From: Sphingobacteriia bacterium
GTDB taxonomy: Bacteria > Bacteroidota > Bacteroidia > Chitinophagales > Chitinophagaceae
Assembly: GCA_017304675.1 (NCBI GenBank)
Contig: JAFKLS010000016.1
Location: 734,411 to 798,410 of the forward strand
DNA: 64,000 nt
Direction: 5' to 3'
Notes under the pieces: model-generated
Seen by the model: only the letters and a program-made list of their open reading frames with translations
Told to the model about the DNA's origin: nothing
Database searches by the model: none
Part shown: piece after piece, positions 45,629-55,554 of the stretch
How the letters are laid out: each line of letters starts with the position of its first letter
Numbering within the stretch: position 1 is the stretch's first letter
Translations under genes and position numbers: made by a program

Positions 45629-46597
45629 ATGAAAAAAATACTTTCAATTTTCTTATGCTTGCCTTTAATGGCTTTTTCTCAATTAAAATGGACGAATGTA
45701 GACTCGGCTTATCAACCTCTGCCTCCATCTGTACACGTTTATTTCTCTAACGACTCTATTAACGGAAAGCCTAACAGGTGTTATTATGTTACCGCTTCAC
45801 TAAAAGACAAATCACTGCAATTTCTTGTAGATACAGGTTTGGAAAAAAGATATACACCTGATCAGTACTTTGAAAGGAACAAGCATCCTTTGCTGGTAGT
45901 TAATTGCACTTTCTTCGAATTTGCACATAACAGAAACCTGAATCTTGTAGTACAGAATGGAAAGCCGGTTTGTTTTAATAGCCAGTTTCTCGCAGGGAAG
46001 GGTAAAGATACCCTTACATATAATCATGTGTTACCATCTGCTTTTGGTATAAACAAAAAAAGACAGGCAGATATTGCATGGACTTATTCTGACTCCTTAT
46101 TGCCCTATGTATATGCGTTTCAACAGAGCTATCCGGCTATTAGAGATTCAGTAGCCATTTATTCGGTGGAAGGGTTAACTAAATTATATTCCAGGAAATT
46201 ATCTGTATCCCCTGTATATAACAAATGGAATGTAGAAACAGCATTTGGCGGCGGCCCGGTTTTAGTTCAAAATGGAGCAGTGCAAATAACTAATAATGAG
46301 GAACAAAAATTTGCAGGTAAAGCCATAGCAGATAAACATCCACGAACCGCCGTTGGTTATACAGACGATAACCGGATTATTGTTCTTGTAATTGAAGGCC
46401 GCTTCCCTGGAAAAGCAGAAGGGGCCACACTTACAGAAGAAGCGAGTATTCTGCAACAATTGAATTGTATTGAGGCAATGAATTTGGATGGTGGTGGTAG
46501 CAGTTGCCTGCTAATTAACGGTAAACCCACCATTACACCAAGCGATAAAGAAGGGCAAAGGCCAATACCGGCAGCTTTTATTATTCAGAAACTTTAG
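45629..46597 (+). CDS. Phosphodiester glycosidase (NAGPA-like) family protein
   Basis: 322 residues with signal peptide ([18 protein letters not shown]). Core motifs: [19 protein letters not shown] (NGxFF-type strand), [31 protein letters not shown] and [18 protein letters not shown] [19 protein letters not shown], diagnostic of the NAGPA fold. The family removes N-acetylglucosamine from phosphodiesters in eukaryotes; bacterial substrates are unknown. Its 3' end overlaps the convergent MFS gene by 17 bp. Confidence 0.88.
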   Translation: MKKILSIFLCLPLMAFSQLKWTNVDSAYQPLPPSVHVYFSNDSINGKPNRCYYVTASLKDKSLQFLVDTGLEKRYTPDQYFERNKHPLLVVNCTFFEFAHNRNLNLVVQNGKPVCFNSQFLAGKGKDTLTYNHVLPSAFGINKKRQADIAWTYSDSLLPYVYAFQQSYPAIRDSVAIYSVEGLTKLYSRKLSVSPVYNKWNVETAFGGGPVLVQNGAVQITNNEEQKFAGKAIADKHPRTAVGYTDDNRIIVLVIEGRFPGKAEGATLTEEASILQQLNCIEAMNLDGGGSSCLLINGKPTITPSDKEGQRPIPAAFIIQKL

Positions 46598-47819
46598 CGG
46601 CCTGCGGTTTGTTAAGATGTAATGTTCTGTATGCCAGGAAAGTGCTTAACAGCGTTAATATGGCAGCAAGATACATAGAAGCTCCGGGTAGATATACGGG
46701 CGATTTTTTTGAAGTGAAATAAGAGAACACGTTGGTCATTAATAACGGGCCGATGATAGAGCTCAGGCTCATCAAACTGGTTAAACCTCCCTGCAGTTCT
46801 CCCTGTTCGTTTCTCGGAACATAATTTGAAATCAAACCCTGAATGGCTGGGCCTGCAATACCACCCAAACAGTAAACAAATGTAAATGTGAACATCATCC
46901 AGGTTTGTGTGGCCAACCCAAATAATAAGAAACCGAGTGTATACAGCGCAAGGCCTATATAAACGCTTTTTTCCTGCCCCAGTTTAGGTATGATGATCCT
47001 GATTAAACCGCCTTGCACTATTGCAACAGCAACACCCACAATGGCCAATGAAATACCGATCATGGTAGAATCCCATCCAAATTTTTCAATAGTATAATAA
47101 CTCCAGGACGATTGCACTGCATGCGAAGCAACATATAACAAAGCAATTGATGCTACCAGTCCCAGAATAACAGGAAATTTTTTAAACATTAATAACGTGC
47201 CTACGGGGTTAGCTTTCTTCCAATCGAATGGCCTTCTGTTTTCTTTACTTAAAGACTCCGGCAGTACAAAATATCCATACAACCAATTAATGGCAGCTAA
47301 ACCGGCTGCTGCAAAAAAAGGCACTCTTAAACCAAACTTCCCCAATAAACCACCAACGGCAGGCCCAATAATAAAACCAATACCAAAGGCAACACCTACC
47401 ATGCCAAAATTCTGAGCCTTCTTTTCAGGGGTGCTTACATCTGCAATATAAGCCGATGCGGTGGTAAAGCTGGCTCCGGTAATGCCTGCAACTACACGGC
47501 CCAAAAATAACCAGGCCAAAGAAGGGGCAAAACCAGTGAGTAAATAATCAAAAGCGAAGCCTAATAAAGAAAATAAGAGTACAGGCCTTCTTCCGTATTT
47601 ATCGCTCAGGTTGCCAACTACAGGGGCAAATAAGAATTGCATAAAAGCATAAGCAAAAAGAAGAAAACCTCCATAACGGGAAGCCTGGCTGATATTGCAA
47701 TTGCCCAACTGCATGATCAATTTAGGAACCACAGGAATGATAATGCCAAACCCGGTAATGTCTATCAACAATGTAATAAATATAAATCCCAATGCAGCTT
47801 GTTTATTATCTTTTGCCAT
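46581..47819 (-). CDS. MFS transporter, TCR/Tet type
   Basis: 412 residues, about 12 membrane segments. Motif [21 protein letters not shown] and motif C-like [20 protein letters not shown] mark the DHA1/Tet drug-proton antiporter group. The substrate is unknown; it may export drugs or metabolites. It stands alone on the minus strand. Confidence 0.9.
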   Translation of the reverse strand: MAKDNKQAALGFIFITLLIDITGFGIIIPVVPKLIMQLGNCNISQASRYGGFLLFAYAFMQFLFAPVVGNLSDKYGRRPVLLFSLLGFAFDYLLTGFAPSLAWLFLGRVVAGITGASFTTASAYIADVSTPEKKAQNFGMVGVAFGIGFIIGPAVGGLLGKFGLRVPFFAAAGLAAINWLYGYFVLPESLSKENRRPFDWKKANPVGTLLMFKKFPVILGLVASIALLYVASHAVQSSWSYYTIEKFGWDSTMIGISLAIVGVAVAIVQGGLIRIIIPKLGQEKSVYIGLALYTLGFLLFGLATQTWMMFTFTFVYCLGGIAGPAIQGLISNYVPRNEQGELQGGLTSLMSLSSIIGPLLMTNVFSYFTSKKSPVYLPGASMYLAAILTLLSTFLAYRTLHLNKPQAAKVSE

Positions 47820-47907
47820 TGTTCTGTGGTTTGTTGCAAAGTAAACAGAAATAAATTAACCGTTTTTAAAAAAGAAACTGTTTTATCTTTAAGACAATTA
47901 TTTTTAT

Positions 47908-48456
47908 ATGAAGTTAATATTACTGGGGTGCACTGTTGTATTGTTTACAAGCTTTAACCGGAGCAAGCAGCCGGCAACAAGTACTGCAGACAAAGCAAAG
48001 TCTTCTATCAATTATTACATGAGCCATCCTGTACATGACTGGAGTGGTACCAGTAAAGAAGTTACTTCCATTATTGAATATAATTCATCCTCCCACCAAA
48101 TCACCAAAGTAACGGTAAGTGTACCTGTTGCCTCGTTTGATAGTAAAAATAAAAACAGGGACAGGGATATGAAAGAGCTAACAGAAGAAAGCCTGTATCC
48201 TTCTGTAACCTTTACAAGTGAACAAATTACATACACCGGAAACACAGCATCTGTTAGTGGTAAGCTGGGCTTTCATGGTATTGGTAAAGATATTTCGTTT
48301 CAGGTAACTGATAGAGAAAGTGAGAACCATAAGAAAGTAACAGGCGGATTCACCTTGCAGTTGGATGCTTTTAAGCTGAAGCGCCCATCTGTTATGATGG
48401 TAAAAAGTAGTAACGACCTGAAGATAGATTTCACTATAGAGTATAATTTACAATAA
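47908..48456 (+). CDS. YceI-family protein
   Basis: 182 residues with an N-terminal signal (MKLILLGCTVVLFTSFN, possible lipobox at Cys8). The lipocalin-like YceI core is visible: KVTVSVPVASFDSKNKNRDR, LYPSVTFTSEQITYTG and KLGFHGIGKDISFQVTDRES. YceI proteins bind isoprenoids in the periplasm. Exact ligand unknown. Confidence 0.92.
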   Translation: MKLILLGCTVVLFTSFNRSKQPATSTADKAKSSINYYMSHPVHDWSGTSKEVTSIIEYNSSSHQITKVTVSVPVASFDSKNKNRDRDMKELTEESLYPSVTFTSEQITYTGNTASVSGKLGFHGIGKDISFQVTDRESENHKKVTGGFTLQLDAFKLKRPSVMMVKSSNDLKIDFTIEYNLQ

Positions 48457-48482
48457 AACCCCCATTGATGATGGGGGTTTTA
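48455..48482. terminator. Bidirectional terminator between the YceI and pruA genes
   Basis: Stem aaaacccccat / atgggggtttt with short loop tgatg-type, at the convergent junction. Confidence 0.9.
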
Positions 48483-48486
48483 TGTT

Positions 48487-50118
48487 TTATGCTTCTTGTA
48501 AAAAGGAATAACGATAATCTGTTGGCGGGTTAAATGTTTCTTTAATGGTTCTGGCACTTAACCACCTGTATAAGTTTAGCATGCTTCCTGCTTTATCATT
48601 TGTTCCGCTGGCTCTTGCACCGCCGAAAGGTTGTTGGCCTACTACGGCTCCGGTGGGTTTGTCGTTAATATAAAAATTACCGGCAGCATGGCGTAAGCTT
48701 TGTGTAGCCTGCTCAACAGCATTTCTATCTTGCGAAATAATAGAACCTGTTAAGGCATAAGGAGAAGTGGTGTTTACAGTAGATAAGATTTCTGTGAAAT
48801 GCTCCGCTTCATATTCATAAATAGTTAAAACCGGCCCAAATATCTCTTCGCACATGGTGATATAGTTAGGGCTTTTGGCAACAATAACAGTTGGCTGAAT
48901 AAAGTAACCATCTGTTTTATCACAATTGCCTCCCACTAAAATATCTGCATCTGGAGATTGACGAGCAGCATCTATATAAGCTTTAATCTTGTTGAAGCTC
49001 TTTTCATCTATTACAGCATTAATAAAGTTGGTAAAATCTTCTACCGTTCCCATCTTCATACTATTAATGCCTTCTACCAGCTTTTCTTTAACGGATGCGG
49101 CAAGGTTGCTGGGTATATACGCTCTTGATGCGGCAGAACATTTTTGCCCCTGAAATTCAAATGCGCCTCTTAACAGAGCAGTGGCTACTACTGCAGCATC
49201 GGCAGATTGGTGCGCCACTACAAAATCTTTACCACCGGTTTCCCCAACAATTCTGGGATAAGATTTATATAAATGCGTGTTTTTACCTATTATTTCCCAC
49301 ATCTGATTGAATACACCAGTGCTTCCTGTAAAATGCACACCTGCAAACTCAGGATGGTTAAAGCATACTTTTCCAAGTGTAGGGCCATCTACATAAACCA
49401 AATTAATCACCCCATCGGGTAAGCCTGCCTCTTTTAAAATACGCATGAACATCTGTGCAGAGTAAATCTGGGTGTTGGCAGGTTTCCAAACAACAACATT
49501 GCCGCACATTGCAGCACTGGTAGGTAAATTACCACCAATAGCAGTGAAGTTAAAGGGGGTAACAGCCAAAACAAAACCTTCCAATGCCCGCCATTCCATT
49601 CTGTTATGCATACCTGGTCCGCTAATAGGTTGTTGTTTGTATATTTCGCTTAAAAAGTGAACATTAAAGCGAAGAAAATCTATTATCTCACAGGCACTGT
49701 CTATTTCCGCCTGGTAAGCATTTTTGCTTTGTCCAAGCATGGTAGTGCCATTCATATAACTGCGGTATTTTGTTGAAATGAGGTCAGCAGCTTTTAAAAA
49801 AATATTAGCCCTGTTTTCCCAGTTCATATTCTCCCAATTGGCCTTTGCTTCTAATGCTGCTGTAATGGCTTGCTCTACATGCGTTTCTTCTCCTGCATGA
49901 AAATAACCTAAAGTATGTTTTATTTCGTGTGGGGGGTGAATGGCTGTTTTACGATTGGTTCTTACTTCTTTTCCGCCAATATACATTGGGATATCTGCTT
50001 CGGCAGATTTCAACTCCGCTAAGGTTTTCTTCAAAGCCAGTTTTTCAGGGCTGTTGGGGCCATAGCCTAAAACCGGTTCATTAACTGGCATAGGGTACGC
50101 AAATGTTCCAAAACTCAT
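48487..50118 (-). CDS. pruA: 1-pyrroline-5-carboxylate dehydrogenase
   Basis: 543 residues from ATG 50118; an upstream ATG at 50142 adds eight poor-fit residues. Motifs: VTPFNFTAIGGNLPTSAAMC, VHFTGSTGVFNQMWEIIG, ETGGKDFVVAHQSADAAVVA, EFQGQKCSAASRAYIPS (catalytic Cys) and CEEIFGPVLTIYEY. It oxidises glutamate semialdehyde to glutamate in proline catabolism (ALDH4 type). The proline dehydrogenase is not in view. Confidence 0.97.
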   Translation of the reverse strand: MSFGTFAYPMPVNEPVLGYGPNSPEKLALKKTLAELKSAEADIPMYIGGKEVRTNRKTAIHPPHEIKHTLGYFHAGEETHVEQAITAALEAKANWENMNWENRANIFLKAADLISTKYRSYMNGTTMLGQSKNAYQAEIDSACEIIDFLRFNVHFLSEIYKQQPISGPGMHNRMEWRALEGFVLAVTPFNFTAIGGNLPTSAAMCGNVVVWKPANTQIYSAQMFMRILKEAGLPDGVINLVYVDGPTLGKVCFNHPEFAGVHFTGSTGVFNQMWEIIGKNTHLYKSYPRIVGETGGKDFVVAHQSADAAVVATALLRGAFEFQGQKCSAASRAYIPSNLAASVKEKLVEGINSMKMGTVEDFTNFINAVIDEKSFNKIKAYIDAARQSPDADILVGGNCDKTDGYFIQPTVIVAKSPNYITMCEEIFGPVLTIYEYEAEHFTEILSTVNTTSPYALTGSIISQDRNAVEQATQSLRHAAGNFYINDKPTGAVVGQQPFGGARASGTNDKAGSMLNLYRWLSARTIKETFNPPTDYRYSFLQEA

Positions 50119-50230
50119 AGTGTGTATTTTTAAAAGCTGCAAGTTAATTAAACTTGCACAGAAATAATGAATGCATTGTTTCCGTGAACAATTCCATTTC
50201 TTTGTAAGCAGCTAAAGCAAATTAATAAAC

Positions 50231-51211
50231 ATGAACGCTGTTATACAGGTGATTGAAATTTTTGTGTACGGTTTTTTTTCACAAAAAAAAGAACATGCTT
50301 ATGCTTTGCAAATAATGGCTGAGGCCGAAGAACAATTGAAGCACAAACTGCCTGAATCTATTAAAATAAAAGCAGCAAGAGGATACAGTGTTTCTAAGCC
50401 CATTTATTTAGATGCCTTTACATTATTGTATGGTAGGCGGTTGAATGCAGTAGAGCGTAAACGCCTTGTTTATTATTTTACGGCAGCTGCTTTATACGAT
50501 TCTTTTTTTGATGAAATGGCACTTTCGGAAGAAGCTATCTGGCAAATATCTTTTGATACGGATAATTATAAGCCCCTTACAGAAAATGAAAAAGCCTGGA
50601 TATTTTTTCATCGATACCTGCAAAATATTGTAGAAGATAAGGAAGGCTACTTAGAATGCTGTAAGCACATATACGAGGCACAGAAAAAATCTCTTGAGCA
50701 ATTTCAATCAACCCTATCCAATCTTGCGTTAGAACAGTTAACACACGATAAAGGCGGTTACTCTGTATTTGTTTGCCACTATTATCTTCAGCAATCATTT
50801 TCTTCGAAAGAGCTGGAGTGTTGGTATTTAATAGGTTCCTGCATACAATTGTGTAACGATCTTTACGATGTATATAAAGACGAACAGGAGGGTATTCATA
50901 CGCTGGCAACTAGAGCAAGGAAATACCAGGATGCTGATATTTTTTTTAACGGCCAGGTAAATAAGCTTAAAAAAATTATCCCTTCCTTGCAACATACTGC
51001 ATACCGTAAGCAACGTTTCTCTTTTTTAATGGCAAGCGTATATGCTTTTGGATATATTGCATTGGATAACCTGAAACGGATACAAGGTAAAGAACAATTC
51101 CTGCCTGCTTTTTCATCTCTTCAGAGAAAGCAGCTAATTATTGATATGGAATTGTGGAAGAACAGGTGGAAATGCATCAGGTATATTTATTTATCAGGAA
51201 AATTAAAATAA
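50231..51211 (+). CDS. Class I isoprenoid-synthase-like helical protein
   Basis: 326 residues, all-helical. It has two candidate metal motifs at the expected distance: YDSFFDEMAL (Asp-rich, like DDxxD/E of terpene synthases) and QLCNDLYDVYKDEQEGIHTL (like the NDxxSxxxE triad). The order and spacing recall class I terpene or squalene/phytoene synthases, but the second motif has Asp where Ser/Thr is usual and no product can be inferred. Nearby genes are not isoprenoid-related, apart from the UbiA gene 10 kb away. Confidence 0.5.
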   Translation: MNAVIQVIEIFVYGFFSQKKEHAYALQIMAEAEEQLKHKLPESIKIKAARGYSVSKPIYLDAFTLLYGRRLNAVERKRLVYYFTAAALYDSFFDEMALSEEAIWQISFDTDNYKPLTENEKAWIFFHRYLQNIVEDKEGYLECCKHIYEAQKKSLEQFQSTLSNLALEQLTHDKGGYSVFVCHYYLQQSFSSKELECWYLIGSCIQLCNDLYDVYKDEQEGIHTLATRARKYQDADIFFNGQVNKLKKIIPSLQHTAYRKQRFSFLMASVYAFGYIALDNLKRIQGKEQFLPAFSSLQRKQLIIDMELWKNRWKCIRYIYLSGKLK

Positions 51212-51215
51212 TTAC

Positions 51216-52379
51216 ATGCAGATCATTTTATTCGATAACCTGAAAAGAAAAGAGCTTTGGCCTTTAACAGCAACCAAATCTGTGGCAGACCTTCGTTGCG
51301 GTATTCTTACTATAAAAGAAAGGTGGGAGGCTCGCACCAAATACCCGGTATTTGTTATAACAGAAGAGTATTTGCAAAATGCTTACAATGCTGTTCCGGC
51401 GGAAGAAGCATTCATAATAGATGCAACTGTGTTTGCAGATGATGCTTTGCTTGAACAGATATTGGCTTTACAAACCGGGGAAGCACTGGCAGATGAGGAT
51501 GGGCTGGTTGCAGGTGTACTTCCATTTTTACCTGAACTATTTAAAAGAACAGATCCGCTCCCGTACTTTAACAATGTATCAAAAATTACAGGAGTAAAGC
51601 GCTTACAAAAAACATGGCAATTGTTTCAATGGAACGATGAAATATTAAGAGAAGATTTTAAACTCATTACGAAAGGAAGAGCCTCTCAACCTGTTTCTCC
51701 AACAAATTTCATACATCAGCAGGCCGATATTTTTATTGAAGAAGGTGCAAGGGTGGAATTTGCTTTTCTCAATTCAACTACCGGGCCAATTTATATAGGT
51801 AAAGATGCCGAGATATGGGAGGGTGCAGTAATAAGAGGGCCATTTGCCTTGGGACATCATGCAGTAATTAAAGCAGGAGCCAAAATATATGGTGCTACTA
51901 CCATTGGTCCCTGGAGTGCTGCAGGCGGCGAAATTAAGAATGCGGTTATCTCTGGCTACAGCAATAAAGCACACGATGGCTATTTGGGTGATAGTGTTAT
52001 AGGGGAGTGGTGTAACCTTGGTGCTGGCACTACCAACAGTAATGTAAAAAACACTGCAGCCAATGTAAAATTATGGAATGCCTTTTCTAATACCTATGAA
52101 GGGGCGGGAGTGAAGGCAGGTGTAATAATGGGTGATTATACCCGTGTGGCTATTAACTCTTCTATTAATACCGGCTCTGTGTTTGGTGTAAGCGCTAACA
52201 TTTTTGGGAACGGATTATTGCCAACGCTGATAGATAGTTTTGTTTGGGGTATAGATAATAGGTATGATTTTGAAAAAGCACTTCAGGCAATTGATAACTG
52301 GAAAAAATTCAAGCACAGCTCATTATCGGCGCAGGAAATCTCTGTATTGAAACATATATTTGAACAAAATAAACATTAA
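51216..52379 (+). CDS. GlmU-like putative sugar nucleotidyltransferase with left-handed beta-helix
   Basis: 387 residues. The N-terminal half has the MQIILFDNLKRKELWPLTAT start and LRCGILTIKERWE of a GlmU-related group in Bacteroidetes. The C-terminal half is a hexapeptide-repeat beta-helix (GPIYIGKDAEIWEGAVIRGP, CNLGAGTTNSNVKN). The classical GxGTRM signature is replaced, so activity on sugar phosphates is uncertain. It follows the isoprenoid-synthase-like gene by 4 bp, implying one transcript. Confidence 0.85.
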   Translation: MQIILFDNLKRKELWPLTATKSVADLRCGILTIKERWEARTKYPVFVITEEYLQNAYNAVPAEEAFIIDATVFADDALLEQILALQTGEALADEDGLVAGVLPFLPELFKRTDPLPYFNNVSKITGVKRLQKTWQLFQWNDEILREDFKLITKGRASQPVSPTNFIHQQADIFIEEGARVEFAFLNSTTGPIYIGKDAEIWEGAVIRGPFALGHHAVIKAGAKIYGATTIGPWSAAGGEIKNAVISGYSNKAHDGYLGDSVIGEWCNLGAGTTNSNVKNTAANVKLWNAFSNTYEGAGVKAGVIMGDYTRVAINSSINTGSVFGVSANIFGNGLLPTLIDSFVWGIDNRYDFEKALQAIDNWKKFKHSSLSAQEISVLKHIFEQNKH

Positions 52380-52475
52380 CGCTACACTTTTCATTGTAAA
52401 ACGACAGGTTGCTGTTTAAATGTGCACTTTACGCATAATGTGGTTTTGCAATGGCAAGAGATTAAATTTGAATTT

Positions 52476-53237
52476 ATGAGAAAGCAAATTGCTGCTGCTA
52501 ACTGGAAAATGAATCTCACCCTGCAACAAGGAGAGCAGCTATTGAATGATATAATGGCCATGCCACATACGCTTGCTCATCATCAGCAGGTGATTTTCGC
52601 CGTGCCTTCCCCTTATTTGCAAATGGCGCAATTGAAAATACAGGGTAAGCAAAATGTTTTTATTGCAGCACAAAATTGCTATAGTAAAAAATCTGGAGCT
52701 TATACCGGTGAAGTAAGTGTTGAAATGCTGAATTCTCTCGGGATAAATTTTGTGGTATTGGGGCATAGCGAACGCAGGGAATATTTTCATGAAAACAACC
52801 AGCTGCTTGCAGAAAAAGTGAATATTTGTTTAGAACATGCCATTACACCTATATTTTGTTGCGGAGAAGCATTGGCTATTCGTGAAGAAAATAAACAAAA
52901 TGAATTTGTATCGCATCAGTTAAAAGAATCATTATTTCACTTATCTGCCGAACAGATTCAACAAATAGTCATTGCTTATGAACCAATTTGGGCAATTGGC
53001 ACCGGGAAAACAGCTACTAGTGAACAAGCACAGGAAATGCATGCACATATACGCCATTCGCTTGCCGAACAGTATGGTACTGAAGTGGCAGGCAAAATAT
53101 CTATTCTATATGGGGGAAGTGTAAAGGCCGGTAATGCAGGAGAATTATTCCATCAGCCGGATGTAGATGGAGGGCTGGTAGGCGGGGCTTCGCTGGTTGC
53201 TTCAGAGTTTATTGCAATTATTAATGCCCTGAAATAG
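52476..53237 (+). CDS. tpiA: Triosephosphate isomerase
   Basis: 253 residues from ATG 52476, chosen because RKQIAAANWKMNLTLQQG is the conserved start; longer frames add unrelated residues. Motifs: AANWKMN (active-site Lys), LGHSERREYF (catalytic His), YEPIWAIGTGKTATSEQAQE (catalytic Glu, flexible loop) and LYGGSVKAGN. Glycolytic interconversion of DHAP and glyceraldehyde-3-phosphate. Confidence 0.98.
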   Translation: MRKQIAAANWKMNLTLQQGEQLLNDIMAMPHTLAHHQQVIFAVPSPYLQMAQLKIQGKQNVFIAAQNCYSKKSGAYTGEVSVEMLNSLGINFVVLGHSERREYFHENNQLLAEKVNICLEHAITPIFCCGEALAIREENKQNEFVSHQLKESLFHLSAEQIQQIVIAYEPIWAIGTGKTATSEQAQEMHAHIRHSLAEQYGTEVAGKISILYGGSVKAGNAGELFHQPDVDGGLVGGASLVASEFIAIINALK

Positions 53238-53258
53238 TTGAGGCAAGTTATGTAAAGC

Positions 53259-53290
53259 AAAGAGCATATGATAACTTCATATGCTCTTTT
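53259..53290. terminator. Terminator after tpiA
   Basis: Stem aaagagcatatg / catatgctctttt with loop ataact, reading in both directions. Confidence 0.85.
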
Positions 53291-53310
53291 GGATAAAACT
53301 ATTTGTAACC

Positions 53311-53724
53311 TTACTCTTTCTTGAACATACATAAAAAATATTTTGCTTTTCCTTTTGTATCAAAACTATCAGGATAAGCATCTCCTGCAAGGTTATAACA
53401 GATTAATAACTGGCCATTAGAGAGTTGATAAATGGCAGAAAAATGCCTCCCATTATTTACTCCCTCCTTACCATAAATATCCATTTTTCCATCATGGTAT
53501 CGTGCAATACCTTTATCAATACTTTCTGCTGAAAAGGTATAAGTAGAATCTTTAATAATGAGTTTTTGTTTTTGAAATGCAGCTGCAGGTATACTTGTAC
53601 CTGCTATTTCTTGTTGTATGGGTAGCCAGGTGCCATCTAAAATGTTTGACTGAGATGCATGTATTTTTTTTCCGGCGCAACTAAATACCATAATGGTAAT
53701 AGCCAATAAAATAAAGTTTCTCAT
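53311..53724 (-). CDS. TIGR03067-like lipoprotein
   Basis: 137 residues from ATG 53724; upstream in-frame codons do not fit. The lipoprotein signal MRNFILLAITIMVFSCAGKK has Cys at the lipobox. LDGTWLPIQQEIAGTSIPAA and KQKLIIKDSTYTFSAES match the TIGR03067 layout (GxW......G). The role is unknown. Minus strand, left of the cassette array. Confidence 0.75.
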   Translation of the reverse strand: MRNFILLAITIMVFSCAGKKIHASQSNILDGTWLPIQQEIAGTSIPAAAFQKQKLIIKDSTYTFSAESIDKGIARYHDGKMDIYGKEGVNNGRHFSAIYQLSNGQLLICYNLAGDAYPDSFDTKGKAKYFLCMFKKE

Positions 53725-53823
53725 ACAAGTAATGATAATGCCGTAATTTTTTGTTGATACGGACGTTACAAGAATGAATAGAACTACCAAAGCCGATACT
53801 GGCAGTAGTTGTTTTGCTTTTGG

Positions 53824-54258
53824 TTACTCTTTAAATTTCAGGTTAAAATCTACCATCCATTCAATACCAAATTTATCTCTAAGCATTCCAAAATACGAAC
53901 CCCAGGGGCTGTCTGCTATTGGCATTTCTACTTGCCCGCCTTTAGAAAGTCCATTAAATATATTGTCTGCTTCTTCTTTACTTTCGGCATTTATAGAAAT
54001 CTTACTTCGGGTTTCCATTTCGTTATGTTTTCCCATTTGTGCCGGTGTATCGCTTCCCATTAACACATTGTTTTTGCCAATAGGCAATGCTATATGCATA
54101 ATTTTTTCAGCTTCGTCTTCAAAGCTAGGGCCGCCTTCAAAATGCATATCTTTAAAACGAACGATTGTAGCAAACTCGCCACCAAAAACTGATTTGTAAA
54201 ATGTAAATGCTTCTTCTGCATTTCCATTAAAATGAATGTAAGGATTAATTGATGCCAT
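53824..54258 (-). CDS. VOC-superfamily protein, PhnB-like
   Basis: 144 residues: SINPYIHFNGNAEEAFTFYK, VFGGEFATIVRFKDMHFEGG, HIALPIGKNNVLMGSDTPAQ and PWGSYFGMLRDKFGIEWMVD. A paralogue in fold of 38974-39456. Reaction unknown. It may be the last chromosomal gene before, or the first gene inside, the cassette array. Confidence 0.9.
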   Translation of the reverse strand: MASINPYIHFNGNAEEAFTFYKSVFGGEFATIVRFKDMHFEGGPSFEDEAEKIMHIALPIGKNNVLMGSDTPAQMGKHNEMETRSKISINAESKEEADNIFNGLSKGGQVEMPIADSPWGSYFGMLRDKFGIEWMVDFNLKFKE

Positions 54259-54321
54259 ATTTTTATTTTATTTTTTCTAATTTACTTTTCACCTCATTAC
54301 ATATTAGTTCATTATAATTTT

Positions 54322-54410
54322 AATCAACGATTCCACATATAAGCAGAAGTGGAATTTTAAAATATGTTCTTGAAGTTATCGAAAAAAAATGGATGTTCGT
54401 ACCGGCTGCA
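54322..54410 (-). other. attC-like site 1 (possible array end)
   Basis: Related to the larger palindromes to the right: it shares atcaacgattcc, aagcagaagtggaatttt and gttatcgaaaaa with the sites at 61118 and 63146. It lies directly after the stop of the 54412 gene. Its GTT-core partner bases do not match the previous site well, so it may be a decayed or hybrid site. Confidence 0.5.
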
Positions 54411-54411
54411 A

Positions 54412-54837
54412 TTATCGTATTTCATTATTTTTTATAGTCATCCCTGATTCATGCAATTTATTAACCTGTCCATTTATTGTGTCTGTTTTAACAAACACAA
54501 TTTGATAAGAATTATATTTTGCCCCGTTCTTTAATGCCTGTTGTGCAGCCTTCGCTAATGCTTTAAAGAGGGTTACGCTACTATCAATATTTGATCTATT
54601 GGGCACCTGTTTCGCGTTGATAATAGTTAATGAAAATGTTGAGTCCGTAACACTTTCTTCTTCCCACTTGTCTAATGTAATTTTTTCACTGTTAAACACT
54701 TTAGAAATACTATCAAGTAAATGACCATTGTCGGCAAAATTTTCTTTTATTCTATCTTGCCCCTTGTCTTGTTTTTGAGAACAATTCATAAGAGAGAAAA
54801 TGAGTGTAATTAGTATTATTACCTGAAAATGTTTCAT
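54412..54837 (-). CDS. Hypothetical lipoprotein (cassette gene)
   Basis: 141 residues. The signal VIILITLIFSLMNCSQKQDK has a lipobox Cys. The mature part is polar with no known motif (TLFKALAKAAQQALKNGAKY, YQIVFVKTDTINGQV). It shares a cassette interval with the cupin gene upstream; no attC-like site separates the two. Confidence 0.65.
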   Translation of the reverse strand: MKHFQVIILITLIFSLMNCSQKQDKGQDRIKENFADNGHLLDSISKVFNSEKITLDKWEEESVTDSTFSLTIINAKQVPNRSNIDSSVTLFKALAKAAQQALKNGAKYNSYQIVFVKTDTINGQVNKLHESGMTIKNNEIR

Positions 54838-54912
54838 ATTTACGATTTCACTTTATTGTATATAATGAAAACTGTTGACATTCTTAATAACAGTGCCTTG
54901 TTATTTACAATT

Positions 54913-55347
54913 CTATTTATTTGCAGGAACCAGCCCATGGCGAAGCATTATCTCGGCAGCTTTTGCGGGGTCAGGTGGCAGACCAGGTTTTATAAGCTCG
55001 CTAATTTCTCTAAAATAGATAGGCCCAATGCTTGCAGGCGTTAATATGCAAAGAGTTTTTGCAAGATTTGGTGTATGATTATCATGATAATGAATTACTC
55101 CACGGGGAATAAATAGGCGATCTCCCGGAGCAATGTCAATTTTTTTGCCATCTACTATGCTTGTAGTAACTCCTTCTAATCCATATAATACTTCGTCAAC
55201 ATCTTTATGATAATGTGGTATTGGTACTTTAGCGCCAGAAGGAATAATGAATTCAAACATTACCATTTCTCCATTGGTATCATTACCATCTAACAGTATA
55301 TGAACCTCTAATTGCCCAATTTTGATGATTTCTTTTGGTTGACTCAT
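54913..55347 (-). CDS. Cupin-domain protein (cassette gene)
   Basis: 144 residues. The cupin core is MVMFEFIIPSGAKVPIPHYH followed by KDVDEVLYGLEGVTTSIVDG (HxHxxxE-type metal box) and GDRLFIPRGVIHYHDNHTPN (second box). Small-molecule binding or oxygenase activity is possible. Follows attC-like site 2 on the minus strand. Confidence 0.85.
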   Translation of the reverse strand: MSQPKEIIKIGQLEVHILLDGNDTNGEMVMFEFIIPSGAKVPIPHYHKDVDEVLYGLEGVTTSIVDGKKIDIAPGDRLFIPRGVIHYHDNHTPNLAKTLCILTPASIGPIYFREISELIKPGLPPDPAKAAEIMLRHGLVPANK

Positions 55348-55474
55348 TTTAATATAATATTTGAGATTGCATAAGATGCTTTCGATTTAACGGTCGGGTG
55401 TTTGAAAATTGATAGCCTACTACAAAAGCTGAAAATAATTATCCATGTTGAAGTTAATAATTAAAGCTTAATAA

Positions 55475-55538
55475 TGCAATTGGTTAACGTTTGCGTTGCT
55501 GCCTGCCGACCTTGCTGAAATGCTTTGTTGGCGGCAGC
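55475..55538 (-). other. attC-like site 2 (short, about 64 bp)
   Basis: Reading the minus strand: gctgccgccaac, then gcaaggtcggcaggcagcaacgc, then cgttaacc. It is a shortened relative of sites 7 and 10 (shared gcaaRgtcggcRg...caacgcaaa). Its outer arm pairs with the start of the cassette upstream (GTTGGCGGCA against GTTGATGGCA). Confidence 0.6.
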
Positions 55539-55554
55539 TTTTTAATTTTTTCGG

